13,213 nucleotides of DNA, taken from NCBI GenBank assembly GCA_946887155.1, contig CAMPKM010000038.1, positions 1 through 13,213 on the forward strand, written 5' to 3'. Each line of letters opens with the position of its first letter. The stretch's first letter is position 1. The notes under the pieces are model-generated. The model made no database searches and was not told the origin of the DNA. It saw nothing but the letters and a program-made list of their open reading frames with translations. The position numbers and the translations under genes were made by a program. This DNA is from an uncultured Gemmatimonadota bacterium. Its GTDB lineage: Bacteria > Gemmatimonadota > Gemmatimonadetes > Gemmatimonadales > Gemmatimonadaceae. Below are positions 7,079-13,213 of the stretch, piece after piece.

Positions 7079-8473
7079 TCAGGGCGCCTTGGCGAGGAAG
7101 GGCTCGATGGGGTGGATGCGCACGTAGGTCTCACGCTTGAGCTGGTCGATCAAGCGACGGAAAGACCGCTCCTGTGACAACTGGTTGCGCATCCGGTCCC
7201 GCACTTCCTCGACGGTGTAGTCGCCGGCTTCGATGACGTCGGTCAGTTGCAATACCACGTACTTCGGCACGCCCCGGCTCGGATCCTCGATCGGGAACGG
7301 TCCCACGAAATCGCCCTTCGGTCGCGTACCAATCGCGGTGCGGTATGACTCGGGCAGGTTCTCGCGCGGGAATGGCTCGAGGCTCCCCTCGAATTCGTCG
7401 CTGTCGTGATATCGCTTGACGAGCGTATCGAACGGAACACCGCTCTTCCATTGCTGGAGCGCGCTATCGGCACGGGCACGGGCCCGCAGGGTGTCCTCAC
7501 CGCTGTAGTCAGGCTTGATGAGAATATGCCGCGCCTTGATCTCCGACGGTTTGGCGCGATCGACCTTGATGAGGTGGAAACCATACTTGGTCTTGACGAC
7601 GGGACTGACCTGGCCAGGCTGAAGCGCGAACATCATCTGCTCGAACTCGTCCACCAGTTCACCGCGGCGATTCCAGCCCAGGCCCCCGCCCTGCACCGCC
7701 GACGCGGAGTCCATCGATTCGCGCCGGGCCACCTGCTCGAAGTCGGCGCCGCCGCGGATCTCGACCAGGAGTGATTCAGCCTTGGCGCGCGCCAGGTCGA
7801 GTTCCTGGGTCGATGCCGCCGTCGCGATCACCAGCTGCCGGAACGTCACCGCTGGCGGACGCTTGGGGAACCGCGCCTTTTCGCGCTCGTACGCTTCATT
7901 CACTTCGGCGTCGCTGATCGCGACGCGTACCATCTTGCCTTCGGCCTGGTATTTCTGCACGAGGCGACGCTGCAGTTCACTGCGACGCGCCTGATCCGAA
8001 ATGAACCGGCGGTATTCGTCCTGCGAACCGAAGCCGGCCTGCCGCAACTGGCGCAGGAACTCCTGGTCGCTCGGAAAGTTGCTGCGGATCTGCTGGATCT
8101 GGCGATCGACGGTCTGCGCGATGTCGGCGTCTTCGACCTGGATCGTCGTATCGCCGGCGGCGCGCTGAAGCAGCACTTCTTCGTCAATCAGATTGGTGAG
8201 GATGTCGCGCGCGAAGTTGGCGGCGCCGGCGGAATCCGTGGGCATCTGCGTGCCACGGGAACGCTCCTGGCCCACGACCTCCATCACCTCGCTCCAGAGG
8301 ATGGGCCGGTTGCCCACGACGGCGACGATGCCGTCGACCGTCGTCAGCGTGGCTTCCGCGGATGACGGCGTGGGCGTTGCCGCCGGCGGAAGTGTAGGTA
8401 CCGGCGGAGGCGTCTGCGCAGCGAGCGGCAGCGCGAAGGCCAGCACCATTGTCGAAGCGAGAAACGATTTCAT
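7079..8473 (-). CDS. surA: SurA-like periplasmic peptidyl-prolyl isomerase/chaperone
   Basis: This periplasmic chaperone delivers unfolded outer-membrane proteins to the assembly machinery. It has 464 residues. MKSFLASTMVLAFALPLAAQ is a Sec signal peptide, cleaved near residue 20, followed by a Pro/Thr linker. The SurA N-terminal domain includes VDGIVAVVGNRPILWSEV (46-63) and NLIDEEVLLQRA (94-105). A first parvulin domain (about 208-305) has GGGLGWNRRGEL and YGFHLIKVD. A second (about 313-415, ARHILIK onward) lacks the usual G-[YF]-H motif and is probably not catalytic. A C-terminal helix returns to the core. The ATG (8471-8473) is preferred because it starts a clean signal peptide; a GTG at 8513-8515 would put 14 polar residues before it. 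The gene is 53 bases after the PpiC gene and two bases before pdxA. Confidence 0.92.
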   Translation of the reverse strand: MKSFLASTMVLAFALPLAAQTPPPVPTLPPAATPTPSSAEATLTTVDGIVAVVGNRPILWSEVMEVVGQERSRGTQMPTDSAGAANFARDILTNLIDEEVLLQRAAGDTTIQVEDADIAQTVDRQIQQIRSNFPSDQEFLRQLRQAGFGSQDEYRRFISDQARRSELQRRLVQKYQAEGKMVRVAISDAEVNEAYEREKARFPKRPPAVTFRQLVIATAASTQELDLARAKAESLLVEIRGGADFEQVARRESMDSASAVQGGGLGWNRRGELVDEFEQMMFALQPGQVSPVVKTKYGFHLIKVDRAKPSEIKARHILIKPDYSGEDTLRARARADSALQQWKSGVPFDTLVKRYHDSDEFEGSLEPFPRENLPESYRTAIGTRPKGDFVGPFPIEDPSRGVPKYVVLQLTDVIEAGDYTVEEVRDRMRNQLSQERSFRRLIDQLKRETYVRIHPIEPFLAKAP

Positions 8474-8510
8474 GGTCTGCTCAATACACCTGGTCGTGTC
8501 ATCAGGATTC

Positions 8511-8526
8511 GTCACCGGACGGTGAC
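8511..8526 (-). promoter_or_regulatory. Perfect 6-bp hairpin between the PpiC gene and surA
   Basis: GTCACC (8511-8516), GGAC loop and GGTGAC (8521-8526) form a tight stem that directly abuts the TAA of the PpiC gene. No U-run follows, so it is more likely an mRNA processing or stability element, or an attenuating stem within the operon, than a terminator. Confidence 0.4.
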
Positions 8527-9966
8527 TTACCGTTTCGCCGCCCCGGTGTCAGCAGGCATCGGTATGGCGCTCGGCGGTTGCGCCGCGGCCCGAGCCGAAT
8601 CCGCCACGGCACGCGTCTTCTGTGCCAGTTCGAGGGCCCGTGCGACGCCGGCCGGCTTGAGCGAATAGCTGTACTTCTCCCGCAGCGCTTCCGCCAACGG
8701 CGGAGGCACGTCGATGTATCCCTCCTGACCCGCCAGTAACCGCTCGAGGTAGCCGTCGACGCGGGCGGCAGCCAGACGCTCGCGTTCAGCCTCGGTCTTC
8801 GCGCTGTCGGCGAGCAGTTCGGGCGAGATCCGCAATCCGGCCCACGAATTCTGGACCAGGCCGCGGAACGCGTTATGCACAGCGGAAACTTCCGCCGTAT
8901 CGACCGTCACGCCGGCGCTATCCGCCTGCTCGAGGAACAGCTCGTTGAGGATCAGGCCTTCGACAAAGCCTGGAATCAGCGAATCAGGGGCACTCTGGAG
9001 GTTGCCCCGCATCTGGTCGCGCTCGCGCATGCCGCTGATCCAGCGCGCCACGTCACCGGCGGTAAAGTTCCCCATCGAGGAGCTGCCGACCGTGGTGCGA
9101 TCGCCCTTGTGTCCCTCGAGGTCGGCCGCGACTTCCTTGACCACCTTTGCGGCGTTAGGCCTCACTTCGAGCTTGTGGGCGGACTTCATGTTCGCGAAGT
9201 ACGTGCTCTGGGCCGTCTGGCGGATGGTGCCGCCATAGGCCTGCATGAACTGGTCACGCACTTCGGGGAACGTGTTCCGGCGAACGATGTGATACCCGAA
9301 CTGGGTGCGAACGAGTGGCCCGATTTCACCCGGTTCGAGCGCGGCCACGGCGTTGGAGAATTCCGCGACCATCTGTTCCGGGGGGAAGACGCCGAGCTGG
9401 CCGCCGGTATCCTTGTTGCTCGGATCACCGCTGTGCTGTTTGGCGAGCGCGGCGAAGTTGCCGGAATTCACCTGCTGTCTGACACGTTCGGCGCGGCGCA
9501 TGACGGAGTCGCTTCCCGTCGCCGCCTGGCCAGCGGGCACCTCAAAGAGGATGTGCTGGGCCGCGAGGAACTTGCCACCCTGGTTGTACGCGGCTTCGGC
9601 CGCGGCGGACGAGGTGTCGACCGCAAAGCTGGCCTGGACGCGTTCCATCCACTTGCCGGTCTTGCTCTGGGAATAGACCGGCCACATCACGCGGTCGATA
9701 AGGGCTGAATCGGCCAGCGAATCGCCTTCAGCCGCCGCTTTGGCGAGCAACTGATACGAGATCCAGACTTCCGATACCTGCTCCACGACCGGCTTGGCCA
9801 GCGGGAATTGCGCCTTGCCGAGGAGATCGGCGAGATGCTGCACGGAGAGTTCCTGGTCTTCGGCCCTCGCAACGACATCCACGTGCGCGGTCATCGCTTC
9901 CTTGAGGCCTTCGCAGGCCGTGACGAGGACAAGGGCGGCGATTGCCGCGATGCGGGTCTTGATCAT
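8527..9966 (-). CDS. PpiC/PrsA-type peptidyl-prolyl isomerase lipoprotein
   Basis: An envelope foldase with a parvulin (PpiC) domain. MIKTRIAAIAALVLVTAC is a lipoprotein signal peptide with lipobox VTAC, so Cys18 is acylated and the protein is membrane-anchored. An N-terminal SurA/PrsA-like helical region follows (about 19-130). The parvulin domain (about 133-232) shows AAQHILFEV, DTGGQLGVF, MVAEFSNAVAALEPGE and FGYHIVRR, all family hallmarks. The C-terminal half (about 240-479) is helical and ends in an Ala/Pro-rich tail. The ATG at 9964-9966 (479 residues) is chosen because the signal peptide starts there. An upstream ATG at 10021-10023 (498 residues) overlaps the mfd stop as ATGA but would place 19 residues before the signal. 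It is followed by surA, so the two foldases probably act in one pathway. Confidence 0.9.
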   Translation of the reverse strand: MIKTRIAAIAALVLVTACEGLKEAMTAHVDVVARAEDQELSVQHLADLLGKAQFPLAKPVVEQVSEVWISYQLLAKAAAEGDSLADSALIDRVMWPVYSQSKTGKWMERVQASFAVDTSSAAAEAAYNQGGKFLAAQHILFEVPAGQAATGSDSVMRRAERVRQQVNSGNFAALAKQHSGDPSNKDTGGQLGVFPPEQMVAEFSNAVAALEPGEIGPLVRTQFGYHIVRRNTFPEVRDQFMQAYGGTIRQTAQSTYFANMKSAHKLEVRPNAAKVVKEVAADLEGHKGDRTTVGSSSMGNFTAGDVARWISGMRERDQMRGNLQSAPDSLIPGFVEGLILNELFLEQADSAGVTVDTAEVSAVHNAFRGLVQNSWAGLRISPELLADSAKTEAERERLAAARVDGYLERLLAGQEGYIDVPPPLAEALREKYSYSLKPAGVARALELAQKTRAVADSARAAAQPPSAIPMPADTGAAKR

Positions 9967-10019
9967 TGGTAGCGCGAAAAGGGATTGGCGGGAAGCGATG
10001 CTGGACTGTGCCGAAACAC

Positions 10020-13000
10020 TCATGCAACCGGGCGATCAGGGCCTGGCTGCAACGATTGGAGGGCCCGGACAAGGCCCTCCAGGATACCCGACCCGCCCAG
10101 CCGCATGAGCTTCAGCGAGAGCGGGTGCGCTCGCCGGACATCGGCACGGAACTGTACCTCGTGAAACGCCGCTTGCAGTCCCTTGAGGCGAGGCATCGCG
10201 GTGTCACGAAAGGTAATACGGGCTTCCTCACCATGCACGAGGATTCCCTCGACCCCAAGCCGACCCCCTAGTGCCCTGAGCAGGGAGACCATGAACAGGT
10301 TTTCCGCCGGCGGCGGCAGTGGGCCGAACCGGTCGCGCAGTTCGCGGCGGAGTTCGTCGATGGCGGCGACATCCGGGGCGGCGGTCAGTCGCCGATAGAC
10401 GTCGAGCTTCGCCTCCTGGAACGGGACGAAATCGTCGGGCAGGTACGACGGGAGATCGAGCGACACGTCGGCCGGTATATCCTTCGGTGCGGCCTCACCC
10501 GCCTGGACGCGCCGCACCGCGTCCTCGAGGAGGCGCAGATAGAGATCGAATCCCACCGCGTGCACGAAGCCGGACTGTTCGGGGCCGAGCAGGTTGCCGG
10601 CGCCGCGGAGCTCGAGGTCCTTCAGGGCGACCCGGTATCCTGCACCCAGCTCGGTGTGGTGCTCGAGCACCTGGAGCCGGCGCTCGCTTTCCTCGTCCAC
10701 GGCGTCAGGCACCATGAGGTAGCAGTAGGCGCGCCGGTGCGAGCGGCCAACGCGGCCGCGCAACTGGTAGAGCTGGGCCAGGCCGAAATGGTCGGCGCGG
10801 TTCACGAACATCGTGTTCGCGTTAGGCACGTCGAGGCCCGACTCGACGATCATCGTCGAGACCAGGACATCGACCTCGCCCGTGACGAAGCGGCGCATCA
10901 CGTCCTCGAGCGCACGCTCCGGCATCTGGCCGTGTCCGACGTCCACCCGGGCCCGTGGCGCGAGGCGCTTCACGTGATCGGCCACGGCCACGATGGTCTC
11001 GATGCGGTTGTGGACGAAGAACACCTGGCCGCCGCGATCCAGTTCCCGGGCGATCCCCTCGGCGATGAGCGCGTCGTCCCACGGTTCCACGAACGTGAGG
11101 ACCGGCGACCGGTCGCGCGGCGGCGTCTGCATCAGCGTCAGGTCGCGGAGTCCGGCGAGCGCCAGGTGCAGCGTCCGCGGGATCGGCGTGGCCGTGAGCG
11201 TGAGCACGTCGGTCTCGAGGCGCAGTTCCTTCAGCCGCTCCTTGTGCTTGACACCGAACCGGTGCTCCTCGTCGACCACGATCAGGCCTAACGACTTGAA
11301 CCTGACGTCGGCGCTGAGGAGCCGGTGCGTGCCGATGACGACGTCGACCGTCCCATCGGCCAGCCCGGCGATGACCTTGGCCTGGTCGGCGGCGCCGAGG
11401 AAACGGCTCATCGTGGCGACGCGCACGGGGAAGTCGGCCAGCCGGTCGCCAAAGGTGCGGGCATGCTGCTCGGCGAGAATCGTCGTGGGGACGAGCACGG
11501 CCACCTGCCGTCCGGATTGGATGGCCTTGAAGGCGGCGCGGATGGCGATCTCCGTCTTGCCGTAGCCGACGTCCCCGACGAGCAGGCGGTCCATCGGTTG
11601 TGGGCGCTCGAGATCGCGCTTGACGTCGCCGGTCGCCTTGCGCTGGTCGGGCGTGTCCTCGAACAGGAACGACGATTCGAGCTGCTTCTGCCACGCCGTA
11701 TCCGGAACATGCGGCGGCCGCGAGGCGATGCTGCGGCGCGCATACAGTTGGAGCAGCTCCTCGGTCATCTGGTGAATGGCCGACTGCGTGCGGTCCCGCT
11801 GCTGCTTCCACCGGCGACCGCCGAGCTTGTGGAGGCGCGGCGGCGGCGTGTCGTCATCGGCCGTCGTCGCCGCGCGGTATCGCTCGACCTGGTCGAGGCG
11901 GTAGAGCGGAACGTTGAGCCGGTCGCCGCCCTCGTACTCGATCACCGCCACTTCGACGACGCTTTCGCGCACGAAGATCTTCTCGATGCCCCGGTAGATC
12001 CCGACACCATGCTCGAGGTGAACGACGTAGTCGCCGGGCTTGAGGCCGGTGACCGTTTCGATGGCCACGCCCGCGCCATACCGGCGGGATCGACGAAGCC
12101 TCCGGTCGCGACGGAAGATTTCGTGGTCGGTGAGGACTCTGAGACCGCGGGAATAGGGAATCGGGAATGGGGAATCGGTCTCGAAGCCGGACCTTCGGCC
12201 CCCTATTCCCGATTCCCGATTCCCTATTCCCGATTCCCGACCTTCGATTCCCGATTCCCGATTCCCGATTCCCGATTCCCGATTCCCGACACCCGGCGGC
12301 AGAATGAATCCGCCATTCAGCACACCGATCGTGATGGCGGCCGGTGACGGCGACCATTCCCCTTCGTTCAGCAGTTCCTCGAGGCGCTCGGCCTGGCCGC
12401 TGTTGTCGCAGAGGATGATCGTGGGCGTGCCTTCCCTGACCACGCGGCGGAGCAGCTTGACGTCGCGACCGATCGACTCCGGCTCACGCACCGGGAACAC
12501 CAGCACGTCCTTCTCGCGCTCGGGATCGGCCATGCACACACGTGCATAACGACGCACGGTGGCCAGCATGGCCGAGGGGGGATCGAACAACAGGTCGCGG
12601 GATGGCGCGTCTTCGCCGCGCCGGCGGGCCAGTTCCACGTGGTGCGCCGCTTCGTCCCACGTGCGCGTCACTTCCGGCTCCATGTGGCTCTCGTCAGGCA
12701 GCACCAGCAGCGTGTCGGGCGGCCAGAGGTCGGGCAGCGAGCGCCGTTCCACGCCTTCATCGGACGAGGCGGCCGCCTCGGCGGGAAGGATCAGGGCCAG
12801 TTCTGCGTCGCGAACCGAGCGCTGGCTGAGCAGGTCGAAGTGCCGGAGATCGGTGATCTCGTCGCCCCAGAACTCCAGGCGAACCGGGTCGGTCATCCCG
12901 AAGCCGTAGACATCCATGATGCCGCCGCGCACCGAAAACTGCGCCACATCGTCCACCATCGGCACGCGGGAAAATCCAATGTGCTCGAGGTGGGCGGCGA

Positions 13001-13213
13001 GATCCTCGGGCCGGCGGACGTCTCCCTTCCGCAGCTCGAGGCGAGCGGCCATCAGCGCCCTGGGCACGTGCGTCTTCTCCATCACCGCGCGCGACGTCGT
13101 CAGCAGGATGTGCACGTCGCTCCGCATCAGGCGCTCGAGTGTCTCGACACGCTCGCCCGCGATCTCGGCGTGCGGCTCCACTTCGCCGAATCCTTCGCGA
13201 GGGGGATACAGGG
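10020..13213 (-). CDS. mfd: Transcription-repair coupling factor Mfd (N-terminus outside the window)
   Basis: Mfd removes RNA polymerase stalled at DNA damage and recruits UvrA for nucleotide excision repair. The frame is open to the right edge (LYPPREGFGEVEPHAEIAGERVETLERL there is typical Mfd), so roughly the first 100 residues are missing; the GTG at 13179-13181 is not the true start. The UvrB-homology region lies at about 13213-12300. A CarD-like RNA-polymerase-binding domain follows (GDYVVHLEHGVGIYRG, about 12040-11990). The RecG-type motor has Walker A GDVGYGKT (about 11552-11578), the DEEH box (about 11265-11277), TATPIPRT and QLRGRVGR (about 10745-10770). The C-terminal TRCF domain contains ELRDRFGPLPPPAENL. 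An insertion of about 49 residues built of GNRESGI repeats (12144-12290) is not part of the family and leaves the frame intact. Confidence 0.97.
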   Translation of the reverse strand, partial: LYPPREGFGEVEPHAEIAGERVETLERLMRSDVHILLTTSRAVMEKTHVPRALMAARLELRKGDVRRPEDLAAHLEHIGFSRVPMVDDVAQFSVRGGIMDVYGFGMTDPVRLEFWGDEITDLRHFDLLSQRSVRDAELALILPAEAAASSDEGVERRSLPDLWPPDTLLVLPDESHMEPEVTRTWDEAAHHVELARRRGEDAPSRDLLFDPPSAMLATVRRYARVCMADPEREKDVLVFPVREPESIGRDVKLLRRVVREGTPTIILCDNSGQAERLEELLNEGEWSPSPAAITIGVLNGGFILPPGVGNRESGIGNRESGIEGRESGIGNRESGIGGRRSGFETDSPFPIPYSRGLRVLTDHEIFRRDRRLRRSRRYGAGVAIETVTGLKPGDYVVHLEHGVGIYRGIEKIFVRESVVEVAVIEYEGGDRLNVPLYRLDQVERYRAATTADDDTPPPRLHKLGGRRWKQQRDRTQSAIHQMTEELLQLYARRSIASRPPHVPDTAWQKQLESSFLFEDTPDQRKATGDVKRDLERPQPMDRLLVGDVGYGKTEIAIRAAFKAIQSGRQVAVLVPTTILAEQHARTFGDRLADFPVRVATMSRFLGAADQAKVIAGLADGTVDVVIGTHRLLSADVRFKSLGLIVVDEEHRFGVKHKERLKELRLETDVLTLTATPIPRTLHLALAGLRDLTLMQTPPRDRSPVLTFVEPWDDALIAEGIARELDRGGQVFFVHNRIETIVAVADHVKRLAPRARVDVGHGQMPERALEDVMRRFVTGEVDVLVSTMIVESGLDVPNANTMFVNRADHFGLAQLYQLRGRVGRSHRRAYCYLMVPDAVDEESERRLQVLEHHTELGAGYRVALKDLELRGAGNLLGPEQSGFVHAVGFDLYLRLLEDAVRRVQAGEAAPKDIPADVSLDLPSYLPDDFVPFQEAKLDVYRRLTAAPDVAAIDELRRELRDRFGPLPPPAENLFMVSLLRALGGRLGVEGILVHGEEARITFRDTAMPRLKGLQAAFHEVQFRADVRRAHPLSLKLMRLGGSGILEGLVRALQSLQPGPDRPVA
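12144..12290 (-). repeat. In-frame repeat-element insertion inside mfd
   Basis: Twelve heptamer units in unbroken register occupy 12203-12286. Most read CGATTCC; variants are CTATTCC (12203 and 12224) and CGACCTT (12238). On the other side of a small central stem (CGAAG 12182-12186, CTTCG 12193-12197), 12150-12177 carries the same units in inverted orientation (GGAATAGGGAATCGGGAATG...). The whole resembles a palindromic REP-like element with a heptamer tail. It interrupts the expected junction between GGFILPPG and LRVLTDHEIF of Mfd and totals about 147 bases, 49 codons, with no stop in the coding frame. A GGT Gly codon occurs at each edge (12291-12293 and 12144-12146), which might be a short target duplication. 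Confidence 0.88.

Noticed and set aside
8875..9708. Plus-strand frame of 277 codons
   Set aside because: It is entirely antisense to the PpiC lipoprotein gene, whose domain motifs and lipobox are clear; such shadows are common in GC-rich DNA.
10822..11811. Second minus-strand frame of 329 codons within mfd
   Set aside because: It is another frame of the mfd helicase region, rich in Arg/Gly/Ala; no frameshift is needed because the Mfd frame is continuous.
12150..12286. CRISPR array
   Set aside because: The repeated unit is only 7 bases with no spacers between units, it lies inside mfd, and no cas gene is near.
11325..12347. Plus-strand frame of 340 codons
   Set aside because: It is antisense to mfd, where helicase motifs are intact on the minus strand; its tail is just translated heptamer repeat.
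13179..13181. GTG as the real start of mfd
   Set aside because: The frame stays open and Mfd-like to the window edge, so this codon is internal and the gene is cut by the edge.

Overview
The window is a GC-rich bacterial chromosome segment, almost entirely coding. The gene content is typical of a diderm (Gram-negative-type) bacterium: periplasmic foldases (SurA and a PpiC lipoprotein), a type IV pilus ATPase, a possible outer-membrane barrel tail, and Shine-Dalgarno-led genes with GTG starts. The general look (mfd - PpiC - surA - pdxA order, a PilT with an extra N-terminal domain, abundant short-sequence repeats) makes me favour Gemmatimonadota or a neighbouring deep phylum. This is inference, not proof.

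Layout from left to right. 2-184 (+): tail of an unidentified gene, possibly a beta-barrel. 267-2479 (-): typA (ribosome-associated GTPase BipA), followed 20 bases later by a small gene for an extremely Asp-rich protein with a perfect ribosome-binding site. 2582-2767 (+): a 61-residue Gly/Tyr-rich protein, divergent from typA. 2768-2990: the largest non-coding gap (223 bases), filled by a nested long inverted repeat between convergent genes. 2991-4968 (-): a two-gene unit of an unknown 161-residue protein made of two similar halves, overlapping by 14 bases a 501-residue PilT-type ATPase. 4969-5121: nothing I recognise. 5122-13213 (-): a compact same-strand run that reads mfd (N-terminus outside the window), a PpiC-type lipoprotein foldase, surA, pdxA and a zinc-type CDF cation exporter. 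No tRNA, rRNA, CRISPR array, transposase or phage gene was seen.

The genes are mostly housekeeping. The mfd run joins transcription-coupled repair, outer-membrane protein folding (two parvulin-domain proteins), vitamin B6 synthesis and metal export. surA next to pdxA is an arrangement also known from enterobacteria.

The unusual part is the repeats. Three unrelated short-repeat families sit in or against genes: a 7-base repeat array forming an in-frame insertion of about 49 codons inside mfd; ten 8-base units exactly abutting the probable start of the CDF gene; and the long inverted repeat whose end motif also forms the last codons and stop of pilT. A fourth, a GAC/GAT trinucleotide tract, encodes 16 consecutive Asp in the acidic protein. 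I see no convincing new multi-gene defence or metabolic system. The repeat insertions, the PilT pair and the acidic protein are the parts worth a second look.
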